DNA of 64,000 nucleotides from Geosiphon pyriformis (Eukaryota; Glomeromycota; Glomeromycetes; Archaeosporales; Geosiphonaceae). How positions within the stretch are numbered: position 1 is the first letter of the stretch; each line of letters opens with the position of its first letter. The stretch is taken from NCBI GenBank assembly GCA_016748015.1, contig JAAOMT010000512.1, forward strand, positions 654,719 to 718,718, in the 5' to 3' direction. Of this stretch, positions 1 to 12,400 are shown piece after piece. The notes beneath the pieces were generated by a model that made no database searches, was not told where the DNA came from, and saw nothing but the letters and a program-made list of their open reading frames with translations. The translations under genes and the position numbers were made by a program.

Positions 1-144
1 TTTTAATTATTACTTATTATTTAATTAATAATCTAATTTATACAAATACACAAATACAATTAAATTATATAATATTTTAAACTTTATAATATTCAAAAAT
101 TTGTCAAAATTTGTAAAATTTTGTAAAATAATTTAATAGTTTAC

Positions 145-285
145 TAAAGTAGTTTACAAACAAGATTTCTGTAAAAAAATTGACTTTTACAGCAAAATAA
201 TTACATATTTTAATAAGTTTTCAGATGAGTATTTTTTGAAAAAAAGTTAATTTTTACTGCAAAATAACTATACAAGTAACTAATA
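145..285 (+). repeat. Two ~70-bp units, left side of a possible decayed element
   Basis: Two adjacent, diverged units each contain a core like TTTTTACWGCAAAATAAYTA preceded by a run of A (around 170-205 and 238-272). The same pair occurs in reverse complement near 1.90-2.03 kb, and a further copy lies near 9.99-10.08 kb. The inverted spacing resembles subterminal repeats of a DNA transposon, but no transposase is visible between them. Confidence 0.45.
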
Positions 286-1896
286 TGAAATTGACTATTC
301 TATTTATAAGCTCAGCTATTTAAATTATAAAAAATAATTTGAAGAGAAATTTAGTTAATAAAAATTTTATAGCTTTTAATAATTATAAATTTACAACAAA
401 ACAACATTAACAACATTCAAAAAAAGAGACCAAAAATCTCTAATAACAATAGCTTTTGTTTTTATTTACTTTATAAAATAGTTGAGAACTATTATAATAT
501 ATTTATTGCTATTAAGAATTACTGTCAAAGATTTAACAACATTAATATCAATTCTATTAAATAATTGATCAACAAAAATTAGATAGATGTTTTTTTTCTA
601 TTAGAAAAAAAAGTTTTTTTTGGCAAGTATTATAAGATTTAATGTAGTTAATAATGTTTTTTTATAAAGTAAATTAATAATAGCAAGCTAAAATTTTCTG
701 AATTGTTTTTGTCTTCTCAAAATATCTAGCTAATAAATTAATATACATATTATAGATTAATATTTTTCTCTTTTTAAATTTTATAATTCTTTAGAAGCAA
801 TTAAAATTTTTTTTTTATATAATTGATTTTAAAAAATTAAATAAAAATTTGATTGTTTTTACAAATATTTTTTTTGTTGTTAAATATAATTTAAAAAATA
901 TTGTTTTTTATCTAAAAATTTTATTAAAGCAGAGTAATTGTTCAGTTTATTATTGTGTTTATAATTAAGTTAGTTTAATAGAAATAATTATGCTATTAGT
1001 TAATAATAAGTTTAGAAAAAGTATTAATATTTTGATAATTAGTTTTTTTGTAGTATTATATATTATAATCAAATTTATTCAATTAGAATATCTAGCAAGC
1101 TAACTGTTTATGTTCTAATTTTTTCTGATTGTACAGCCAAATTAAGACATAATGATTTGTTATTACCAAAAATTTGGCACCAAAAAAATATTTATCTTAG
1201 TAATTAGTAGTCTAAACTAATATTAGATATTCTTATTTAGTAATTAAATAGTTCTGTTCTGTTAGAAAAAGTGGTTTATTAATATATATAATTATATGTT
1301 TTTTATTATCATTATTTTTTTAAAAGAAAATACCATTAAGTACAAAGCTAAATGTATTAGTATAAAGAATAAAAGATTAATTCAGATTAGATTATTTGAA
1401 AATAGATTTAGTGATAAGTTTTTTTTTTAGAGTTTTAAAAGTTTTTTGCTAATATATATTCCAATAATAGTTAACATTTTTTTTAAACAATTGATTTAAA
1501 AATGCAGCAATTTTAGAAAAATTTTTGACAAATTTTTGATAATAAAAAGCCAAACCAAAAAAAAGCATATTTTAAATATATTTATTAGTTGTTTAAGATT
1601 TTAAACTTTTTTTGTTTTGGCAAAGTCAAAAAGAATTTTATTTTTTGTAATAAAATAATCAAAAAAATAAGTAGATAATTGTTTAAAAAAAGATTTGATT
1701 AGATTTATCTTTAGATTAATATTATTAAAAAAATTTTTACTTTTTTTTGAATATTGTTAATATTATTTTTATTATTAATTCTGTTATTAATAAAAGTCAG
1801 TAAATTTTTAATAAGTTAATTTTTCTTTTAAAGTATTTTTCTATACTTTGAATTATGTATATTATTAGGTTTATAATAAAATAGCCAATTCTATAC

Positions 1897-2030
1897 CAAT
1901 TATTTATATAGTTACTTTGTAGTAAAAATCAACTTTTTTACAAAAAAATTTTGTCTATAAGCTCTTCAAAAATATGTGTAGTTATTTTGCTGTAAAAATT
2001 AATTTTTTTACATAAAATTTTAACTGTAAG
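1897..2030 (-). repeat. Inverted copy of the ~70-bp units
   Basis: The reverse complement of this stretch aligns over its full length with 145-285, including both GCAAAATAAC-type cores. Together the two arms would bound an element of about 1.9 kb. Confidence 0.45.
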
Positions 2031-2419
2031 TTATTCAAATAATAATAAAAAAATAAAAAAAATAAACTAAAGAAAAAGAAAAAAAATATATTAAAAAAGT
2101 TATTTTGGATTCAGATTTAGAAGTTTGTTAATAGTTATTAAAATTGATAACTAATCAATTTCAAAACTTTAGTATAAAATAGTTAAGAATTTTTATGTTT
2201 TTTAAAATAAGTTTTATTAAAATTAATTTGTATAAAAGATACTAAGAAAAATATTAATTTTAATAAATTTATATTTTCTTGAAGAAAAAGTTTATTTTTT
2301 ATACAATTTGTTGTAATACTATTTTATGATTTAGTACTCTTTTTTTTAAATTTTTTAGTGTTATATAAGTAGAAAAACCAATTTAAAGCTATTAAAAAAA
2401 CATGATTAATATATAATAA

Positions 2420-2530
2420 CATAAAAAACATAATAATACAAAATAATACATAATAATACATAATAACATAAAATAATACACAATAATAGAAAATAGCACA
2501 GAATAACTAGTCATAATATAAAATAACTAA
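2420..2530. repeat. AATAATACAT-type simple repeat
   Basis: Imperfect tandem array of a roughly 10-base unit (AATAATACAT, AATAACATAA and variants) within A+T-rich sequence. Confidence 0.6.
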
Positions 2531-2936
2531 TTATAATATAAAAAAATAAAGCAATAACAGAAATAGCAAGTAATAGCTAGTAATAATAAATAATTAAAAG
2601 CAATTTTACAAAACTAAAAAATATGTATAAAAACAAATAGTTTTAGTAAATTAAAAAAGACAAACAAAAGACAAAACTTATTTTCTTAAAACATATCTTA
2701 GCTTTAATTTGATAAAACTTTTTTATCTTATATTTTCTATATTTTTCTATTTATTATTAAATAAAAAATATTATTTAATTTACTTATATATAATCACAGA
2801 ATTCATGTTATTAAAATTAAATTAATCATTTCTCTTATTTTTATTTTAGACCAGACATTATTAGTATAAAAAGCTTTAGAACACTAACAATTTGAACCAA
2901 TTATACTTGATTATAATAATTAATAATAATAATTTC

Positions 2937-3001
2937 TCTTTTTATTTTTTTTTATTTTTATTTTTTATTTTATTTTTTATTTTTTATTTTTTTTTATTTT
3001 T
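2937..3001. repeat. T-rich (TTTTTA)n low-complexity tract
   Basis: Runs of four to ten T separated by single A, with no other base over about 65 nt. Confidence 0.7.
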
Positions 3002-4389
3002 GTAAAGTAATAACAAAAAACATTGACTATTAGAAAATAGACTTTGTGATAGTCTAATAAAAAAAAAGCTTTTTTTAAATTTGGATTTAATTTTATCTTA
3101 TTAACTTATTAGAAAAGCAAAAAGACAATACCAAACTTTAATAATTGTTTTTAACTAGCTTGGAGAAAATAGCTTAAATTCATAACTACAAACTACCAAA
3201 ATGCATTTTTGTGTTTTATAACCAAAAAATTCTACAGGTAAATTTATATATAACAAAAACTTTTAAAAACTAATAAACTTTAATATATTTTCTATATAAT
3301 TAAAAGAAATTTTATAGTTTTTTTATTTAAATTTAAAACATTAAATGTTATTACAATATCTTACCAAATTTATTCATAATTTTTGGTATTTTCTGTAAGA
3401 TTATAAAATTTACAAAAACAAAGCACTTCAAAAATTCACAAAAGTGATAACTATTAAGACTATAAAAAAAGATTATTACTGTTTAAAAAAGTATTATATC
3501 ATTATTTTAAAGAAAATTTAAGAATACTAACAGAAATTATTACTGTTAAAAACAATTTTATTTATTATATATATGCTAGAATTGACTACTTACTAAGCCA
3601 AACAACAAATGTAAAAAAATTTAAAGAGCAAATTTATTAATAATTATTAACATATTTAATTTTAATTATTACAAGAGTGATAACTAAAATTTTTTTCTTA
3701 ATTAACAATAAAATTGAGTTATATATACAAAAACAGTACTCCTAATTAAAAAACAAACAAACATTAAAACCTGACTTCAAAAAATCTGAGTCTAATTCTA
3801 ATAATAATATACAAACTATACAAAAAAAACTTAACCTATGATTAATAAAAAATTAAGGTTTTTTTTATTAATAATTTTTTTTATATTATTAGACTATAAA
3901 AACAAAATTTTATTTAATCAACTTACTAAATTACATTTAAAAACTTCAAGAACTTTTGAAAATCTGTATTTTTAGAACTTTAATAAAAATTTTTGGACTA
4001 AATTTTTATTTAAAAGTTTTATTCTAACAAAAAAAACAATTATTTTTAAGATTAATAAAACAATTAAATATATTTCTATTAATATATTTTTTGTTTATAT
4101 TTAAATAAATCTTTATCATTCAGATCATAATTTACAAAAACATTACTAAACTGGGAAAATTATCTGATAAAAAAGACAATTTTATATATAAATTATAAAA
4201 GCTAAAAAATTAATTAAAATTAACAATTGGATTAAGACCAAAATAATTTAAATTTTATTTTTTTTTTGATTAAAACTACAAATCCATAATTTTAAAATCA
4301 TATTTATTTACTAATATAAATTAAAAATTAGTATTTAAAGTTTCAATAATTATTATAGTTTAGTTAGTATCTAAATTTAACTTAATTAG

Positions 4390-5600
4390 AAAAAAAATCA
4401 TGGCAAAAAAAAATAATTAGATAGCAAAAAAAATAGCAGTTATTTAAAAAGCAGAAACCATAATATAAACAGGAATAAAAACTAAAAATATTAATTCTAA
4501 ATATATTTTTTAATTGTTTTCAATTTTTTATGCAAATTCAATAGTCATATCTATTGTGAAATTATTTTTCAGGACCAAAAAAGGCCAAAAAGCATAAAAT
4601 AAGTCAGTTCTTATTTCTTTAATAAAAAAGTGAATCTTTTGTTTTCTGTTTAATTTTTTTTAGAGTTTATTTGTTTGATAAGCTTTCTTATTGTTTTGGC
4701 ATATTTAATTACTACTTTTTCTGGGCCTTGAATTTTTTTTCCAATTTCATGTACTATTTAAATATTAAGATTAGAATTTTGAATTTATTTTCAAATCGAA
4801 TAATAAAAAAGGTGTTGTCTTTTTTAGCATTTGTTAATATCTATTTAACAATTTTTTGTTGAGTATTAACATTGGTTTTTTATGAAAACCATGTTGCAAA
4901 AAAGCTTTAAAGGTAGCTACTAATGATTTGAAACTTGTAGTCAGTATTATTTTGATTGGCTGTAATTGCTTTTTTAAAGTTATTTAACTATTCAATAAGA
5001 TTTTGGATATTACCTCTAAATAATAATAATAAGATATTGTTTTTTTGTTTTAGAACAGTTTGTATATCTTGGAAAACGGTCTAAATATTTGCTTACATAA
5101 GATCAACAATTATTAATTCAAAAATAACTGTTTGTGTAAAATGGTCTAATTTACTTAAGAAAAGATTAATAACAGAAACAATTTAGTAGCTTTTTTCTTC
5201 TGTTTTAAAAAAAGTTTTAGTTAATTAATAGACAGTGATTCAGATGTAAATTTGATAATTTAGATATTCAAAATCAGAAAATTATTAGTCAAAAGTTGTT
5301 AAATATAAAAGTTAATTAATGTAGTTGTTTTTTTCTTCAAAGATTTTTTTAAAGTAAGTTTGATTAAAAAATAAATTGTATAGATTATATAAGTTTTAAC
5401 TGAATGTTTATTTAGAAACCAGTTCTAAAAATCTTGAAATTGTCTATTGGTTTGTTTTTTAACAAAAAAACAGATTAAGCAGAAGGACAGAGAATTGAGT
5501 TTAATAAAATTTAAGTCATTTTTGTTGTATACTGCAAAATGTTTTTTTGATTGTTATAACAGATATAAATAATTATCTATACAATAAAAAACAAAGTGAA
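4390..5600 (-). pseudogene. Decayed Ty3-type gag, reverse strand
   Basis: The reverse complement aligns base by base to the gag of the younger Ty3-type element at 60.52-61.7 kb. Anchors are the gag start region (about 5.4-5.55 kb matches 60.57-60.71 kb), the central capsid stretch (4.80-5.05 kb matches 61.07-61.26 kb) and the part before the zinc knuckle (4.40-4.65 kb matches 61.48-61.69 kb). Differences are mostly C-to-T and G-to-A, leaving stops throughout. It reads in order with the LTR at 5,633-6,300 and so is the 5' half of one reverse-oriented copy. No pol could be recognised below 4.39 kb. It is non-functional. Confidence 0.8.
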
Positions 5601-5632
5601 TTTTAAAAACCTTATAAAGAGCACTACTTTTA

Positions 5633-6300
5633 TGTTACAAGTTAAAATAACAAGCTAATAAATAGCAAAAGAGAACAGAATTATAGAATAATAAAATTAA
5701 TCAAAGAGAGAATTACAATAAAAAAGCAAATTAAATAAGTAAAAATTTAATATATGTGATTAGTCTCGTAAAAATTACAGTTACAAATCTTTTCTGGGAA
5801 TCTAAAGATAGTAAAATAGTTTGTAATTATTAATAAAATAATACTGCTATTATTATTTTATGTTTTAACTTAGCAATTTTTAAAATCAATAACAGATGTT
5901 ATTGTATTTTTTAATTGATTTTTTATTCAATAAATCACAAAAGCAAGCAATTGTTTTTCAGGCTAATTTTTAACAATACAAATCAAAAAAAGGAAAAGAT
6001 AAGATATATAAATACCAATAAATAATCTTTTATTCTAAGATATTCAAATACTTAAAAGTAAAAAAGAAAAATAAATAATATAAAAAGAAGTAATTAATAA
6101 TGAGTTTTATTTTATTACTTTGATCATGTTTTTTTTATAGCTAAGAGACTTATTATATATATAGTTATTAAAAATGATTAATGATTAAGTTATTAATTAG
6201 GTTAATAATTAAATTATTAATCAGATTAATAATTAAGTCAATAATTAGGTCAATAATCAGATCAATAATTAGGTTAATAATTAGGTTATTAATTACTATA
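5633..6300 (-). repeat. Decayed 5' LTR of the reverse-strand Ty3-type copy
   Basis: The reverse complement ends in CTTGTAACA followed by TAAAAGTAGTGC, matching the end of the intact LTR at 60,466 (CTGTAACA then TAAAAGTGGTGC). Upstream the two align through the stretch containing GTTCTC..TTGCTATTT. The outer end is approximate because of the minisatellite expansion. Confidence 0.7.
6172..6297. repeat. Expanded 12-bp LTR minisatellite
   Basis: About ten copies of a 12-base unit (GGTTAATAATTA, GGTCAATAATCA and variants). The intact LTR has about three copies of the same unit (CATTGACCTGAC type) at 59,896-59,940, so the array has grown in this dead copy. Confidence 0.7.
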
Positions 6301-6429
6301 TAAAAATAAAGTGGCTAATTATATAATATTAATAGTTAATATATGTAATAACTAATAAAAACTATAAGTTTTAATTATAATAATATATAAAACTATAATG
6401 TTTATTAAAAAAAAATAAAACCAAACAAA

Positions 6430-6970
6430 CTATTAAAATTAATCAAAATTAGACAACTATTTAATAAAATTAGAATTGACTTAATAAAATTATTAATAAT
6501 AATAAACAGAAGCAATTAGTATATTATTATTGTTATAGATTATTTTACTAAATGGCTAAAAGCTAAAGTTATATAAAAAGCTAATACAGAATTAATAGCT
6601 AAATTTGTTTATTAAAACTTAATCTGTTAATATAAATGTTTAAAAAAACTATTATCTAATCAAAAAACTCATTTTGTAAACAGAATATTAGCAGAATTAA
6701 GCCAAAAATTTGAAGTCAAAAAACTATTGTCATTACTATATGATTTATAAACAAATTGCTTAATTAAAAAATTCAATAGAATATTATATAAAATATTAAC
6801 TAAAATCAGTTAAAAAAACCAAAAAAATAAAACATATTTATATTATTAATACTATTTACTTATTAAATAATAAAGCAAAATACTGGTTAAGTTATACTAT
6901 TTAAATTAGTATATAACCAAATAATAATATTATTAATACAAAAAAAAATAATAAAATATTTAATAAAACT
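6430..6970 (+). pseudogene. Ty3/gypsy integrase core remnant
   Basis: Forward-strand translation, allowing stops, gives the order of a Ty3-type integrase catalytic core: YIIIVIDYFTKW near 6.52-6.55 kb (first catalytic Asp in the D-Y-x-T-K-W motif), then SNQKTHFVN near 6.66-6.68 kb in place of the usual SDxGTHF motif, then a stretch ending TNCLIKKFNRIL near 6.75-6.79 kb corresponding to the TNGxxERFNRTL box with the catalytic Glu. The second Asp has become Asn. Many stop codons interrupt it. It lies opposite in strand to the gag at 4.4-5.6 kb, so it belongs to another insertion. Neither RT nor LTR was recognised next to it. Confidence 0.75.
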
Positions 6971-9900
6971 AATAATAAAAGACATATATTAAGCAAAATT
7001 ATTAAAACAAACATAAAACTTAATAGAAATCTTAAAAAACAAAAAAAAACAACAACTAAATATATTAAAAAATTACAAAAAAAACAAAAAAAAAGACATA
7101 ATAATTTTTAAACAAACTAACTAAATTTATAATTAGAAACATAATATTTTTATATTATATAAAAGTAAAAAAACAATAAAATAAAAAATTTAATTTAAAG
7201 TAAAACAAATTATTTTATATTAAAAAATATTAAGAAATAAATTATACAGATTAAAACTAAAAAACCAAATTTTGACTAAAACAGTACATAAAAATTGATT
7301 AAAGTTATATTATAGTAAAATATTAATAAGTATTAATATATTTTAGTTAAAAGGATAGAAAATAATAATTAAACTAAATAAAATTTTATAAGATTTAGAA
7401 TTAATTATTATTATTAAAGTTAAATATATCACAAAACTAAAAATTATTATAAATATAATTAAAACACATAATAAATAAAATAATAAATAAAAATAATAAA
7501 TAAAATATACACAATAATATAATAATTATTTTAAATATTAAAAACCAAAAACTTAGATATAAAAATAACAATTAATAAGCAAAAAATTTGTTATAAAAAT
7601 ACTCAAAAAAACAAACCAATTAAAAAGAAACTATATAATAAAACTCAGAAATAAGAAAATATTTACATAAAAAAATTTGTTAAAAAAGTAAAAAAAATTT
7701 TAAAAATTCAGTAACAAATATTTAATTAAAAGAAATAATAAAAAAAGACTGAAAAAATTAGAAAAAACAGTTTTTAATAGCATATTGCTATTATTACTTA
7801 GAACAATAGCTAAATATTTAGACATTATATATCAACAGTTCCAAATAAGTGTTTGACAAAAAAATAATATAACAAATAAAATACTTTATTAGAAAAAACA
7901 ACTTAATAATCTATTTGAAAACAATTTACTAATTATATATAATCTTTTATAAATACAATTTAAAAAGCTAAAAACAGAAATTTTTAAGACCATAATAGAA
8001 AAAAAAATACATAAAATTATTTAAAAAAAAACTTAAAAAATTTTGCAGAAGCTTAATATTAAAAAAAAGAGATAATATCATTCATAAAAAAAAACATAAA
8101 AAAATAATAGCATAAAATAGCCAATAGTAAAATAAAAAATTATTAGAATATATAATACCAAAAATTCTAGAAATATCAGTAAAAATTTCAAGAATGTTAA
8201 AAATTCTAATAATAACTTAAAATAATTATAAAAATTGTAGAAATTTTGTATTACAAAGATTTATATATATATAGCAAAAATAGTAAAAGTTAAAAAGACA
8301 TCAATTTATTAGTTAATTATTAAAACAAAACAAACTTACTTTAAGATCAATTTAGTTATTTTTATTTTATTAACTATTATAATTTAATCAAAATATTTAA
8401 TAAAAGCTCTATTTTATTTATTTATCCATAAACTCAAGATTATTATATTAATACTTATATTATCATAATATTAATATTATTATTATCTATAATAATTACT
8501 TAATAATATTGAAACAATAGCTTTTAATTACAGCTATTAATAAGATACTAATTATTATTTTATTATTTCGTAAAGTTGTGTTTATTTAGATTATTAACTA
8601 CTTGTAAAAAAAGTTCTAAGATTATAAAACCAATGATTATTAGGTAAAAAATATCAGAAAAAAATATAAATATAATAAAAAACCTAGAATTGCTTATCAA
8701 AAAAATGCAAACATTAAAATAAACTGATTATTAAGCCAAAAAAATTAACAAATTTAGAATTAACTATTATTAAAAAAATTTTGTTTATTATAGAAAGAAC
8801 TTTCCAAAAAAATTTTCAAAAAATCTTTAAAATACATCATAATAAATCTAAATATCAAGTTACAAAAATTACCAATAACTATAAATATATTATATTTGTA
8901 ATATTATTACTAAAAAACAAATTAATTATATTTAAACAAAATTTACTACAATCTTATTAATAAATTCACAAAATTATTATTTTTATAAAAAAAACACAAG
9001 AAGTTATTCTGAAATTTATTTATTAAAACTTTTAAAGTAAGTTTTAAGAAAAAATTTATGGTTTATTTTTATTAATATTTCACTAAATACTACAGTTTAA
9101 CAAAAATTTTATAGATATTTTTATATTAAAAAAATACTTTACAAAAGAAAACTAAAACTTAAAACAACAAATTTTATAATCAAATTTATTTAAAAACAAA
9201 TACACAATAAATTTAAAACAATAGCTAAATTAACAAATCTTTGTTACAAAATTAGAACAGTTTTTAAACTTTATAACTTATTTTATATTTGTAAAAATAT
9301 TTTATAATACCTAATTTTACAATTTTTAAAGATTTAAAATATTGAAAAACTTGTTAAACTAAAATTTTAATAATTTTTAAACCAAATTTTTCAATAATTA
9401 TTTGAAAATTACAGATAGTATTTGAACTTTGACAAAACTTAGTTTTAAATTATTTGAATTATTATTTAATTAATAACTTAATTTATATAAAACACAAATA
9501 TAATCAAATTGTAATAATTAGATTATGCAATATACTAAACTATATAATATTTAAAGTTTATTAAAATGTTTAAAAATTTGAAATTTAATGAAATATATTT
9601 TTAGTTTGTTAAAATATTAGAAAAAAACTGTTAAATTATAGAATAGTATTATAATAAATTGTATAAAAATAATTTTTTTTTTAAAAAAAATATATTTTAC
9701 TTAGAATCTTTTATTAGATATCTTAATTTAAACTTATTTTTTTTATAATTTAATTTAATAAATTTATCTTGCAAACCCAATTTTTTAAATTATTACTGCT
9801 TTAAAATTAATTATTTTATATTAATATTTTGAAATTAATTAGTTACTAATTTTAATTATTAATAATTCTAGATTTAAATCTGAAATAATTTTCTTAAATA

Positions 9901-12400
9901 TATTTTTTATTTTTTATTTTACTTTTTTATTTTTTTTATATTATTAAATAACTTACAATTGAAAATTTCTTGCAAAAAATTTAATTTTTACATATTATTT
10001 AAAAAGTTTATAAATAAGATTTTTTTGTAAAAAAATTAATTTTTATTACAAAGTAACTATATAAAGTAATTAATATAAAAATGATTATTTTATTATAAAT
10101 CTAATAGTATATATAATCTAAAATAAAAAGAAATATTTTAGAAAAAAAATTAGCTTGTTAAAAGTTTACCAACTTTTATTAGTAACAGAAGTAATAATAA
10201 AATAATATTAATAATATTTAGAAAAGAGTAAAAATTTTTTTAATAATATTATTATAAAAATTAGAAAACTTTTAAATATTATTATTGCTATAAATATTAG
10301 AGTTTGAATTATTTGTTTATAAATTGTAAAATATTATTATATATTTTTTTTAAGTTATCTATAAAGTTTGCTGTTAATTTTAAGTTATTTGTATTATTTT
10401 TTATTAATAAAAAATTTTATGTTGAGACTTTTGTTTTTTTGGTTTTTTTTGTTGTTTTTTTGACTACTTTTGTTATTAATTTTATGACTAAATTTAGATT
10501 AAATTTTTTTAAATCTCAAATCTTAAACTTGATTATTTTAATTAAATTTATTATTAAATTAATTAGTTTTTTAATTACTTTGATTATTTTTTTTCTAAAT
10601 AAAAATATAGTGAAAGTTTCAAAATAAAAAAAAAATCTGCTATTTATAATAATTGTTTCTAATAATTTTGCTGGTTTTTTAATTAGTATATCTAAAAATT
10701 TCACTAATTTTAAAACTAAAATAAAATTTGACAACATAAATAAAGATAAAATAAGTACTGTTAAAACATTTTTGTTGAATAAAAATACTTACAAATATTT
10801 GGTTTTAATATTAAAAATAGTATTAAAAAATTAAACTGTTTTTTAACAAATTAATTTTGATAACTAAAACTAAAATAGTATTATAAAAAAAACTTAATAA
10901 ACTGAGTTTATTTTATATTTATTTTAATTTAGTTTAGTTAGTATTTTAATTAAATTAAGTAATTAATTACATATAAAAAATATTTAAAACATATTTATAT
11001 AAATATTTTATTAAGTTTTTTGGTCATATTTATAATAATTAAATAAATAAAATTATAATAAATTTTGACTTAATAAAAAATTATTAATATATAATAAATT
11101 AAATTAAAACAAAGTTTTTTTTTATTGCTTTAAAAAAAAATTTATAATTTTTTTTTATATAAAATTAAAAAACATAAAAGTTTAAATAATTACAGAATTA
11201 ATATTAAATTTGTTATTAAAATTAAAAAAATTAAACCTAAAATTAGTATAATTTTATTTTAATAATGTAATTTAAATTAAAATAGTTAAACTATTATTAA
11301 ATTTTAAATATATTTTTATTTATTTATTTAATAAGTAAAGCCCAATTACTTAAATATTATTAGTAAATTTTTTAAAATTAATAATATTTTTTTAAATATT
11401 AATAATTTATTTATTTCTATTATAAAAAAATATATGCACAAATATTTTGGAATTTTTTTGTTAATTAAAACTTTATTTAAGCTTAATTTTAAAAAATACA
11501 TTTAGTTATTAAATTTTTTGTAAATATAATTTAAAAAAACTATTTTTTTACTTTAGTTTTAACAATTTTATAATTTATAGTTAATTATAAAACACAGTAC
11601 AGTTTTGTTTTTAAAAAATTAACAAAAAATATATTAATTAAAAAAACTTAAAATTTAAAATAAATTTGCTTAAAAATTTTTTAATAAAATATTATAATAT
11701 TCTTTTTTATATTATTTCAAGATTTTTAAGCAAATTTAAATTAAAAAAATCTTAACAGCAATGGTTTTTTTAAATCTTAATAGTATTTTTGACTATTTAT
11801 TTAATTATATTTTATTGAATTTATAAATATTAAATTAAATACTTAAGAATTTATTGTAATATTTTGTAAATTAAAAATTAATTTAATAAACAATTTTTTA
11901 ATTAAAATTACAAGAATATTTTTTATTGTGGTATTTTTTTTATAAATAATATGTATGATATTTTTTATTTTATTAGTAGTGTTTTTATGTTTAATATTTT
12001 GGATAAATTAATATATTATAAGATAATAAAATTATTAAAAAAATTTAAAATTGCTTTTGTTAATTAACTATAAACATAAGTATTGTTTAAATTAAAAAGT
12101 TTTTATTATTAAAAAAAATTAGAATTTAAGAATTTAATATTTGTTTAATTTTAAATAAGATAATAATTAAGTTAAAAACATATTTAATTTAAATTTTTAA
12201 ATTTTTTTTAATATATAAGTAAAATTTATTTAAACAATTAAAAAAATTACAATTAAATTTACACAAAATACAATTTTTTTAACAATAAATTTTATTAAAT
12301 TAATTAAATTTTGTAATTATATATATAAAATTTTAATTAAACTTAAACAACATATTAAAAACTATTTATAACAAAAAAAATAGCAGTCTTAATATAAAAT
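6970..12400. other. A+T-rich stretch, no gene recognised
   Basis: Long A/T tracts and simple repeats (for example AATAAATAAAATAATA near 7.45-7.52 kb). Open frames at 10,304-10,627 (+) and 10,516-10,737 (-) are poly-Phe/Ile/Lys/Asn composition artefacts. A copy of the 70-bp unit lies at about 9.99-10.08 kb, and 9.42-9.60 kb resembles 1-120. Probably decayed transposons of unknown class. Confidence 0.55.

Larger units (their letters stand above)
1..4385. other. A+T-rich transposon graveyard, no gene seen
   Basis: I see no reading frame longer than noise and no codon bias. The stretch is almost wholly A and T, with occasional G or C. It contains the inverted 70-bp units listed separately and simple repeats at about 2.42-2.52 kb (AATAATACAT-like) and 2.94-3.00 kb (T/A-rich). 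Because the flanking stretch (4.39-6.3 kb) can be aligned to a Ty3-type element, this part is probably older decayed transposon as well, but I cannot assign it to a family. Confidence 0.6.

Noticed and set aside
4671-4862. Open frame on the forward strand, similar to the antisense frame at 61,238-61,426
   Set aside because: Both are the antisense of the same gag segment. G-to-A decay of the sense strand makes stops there and leaves the antisense open, so conservation reflects shared descent and not a coding antisense gene.
10304-10737. Two overlapping open frames of 107 and 73 residues on opposite strands
   Set aside because: Composition is Phe/Ile/Leu/Lys/Asn only, as expected from A/T tracts; no motif, no relative elsewhere in the window.
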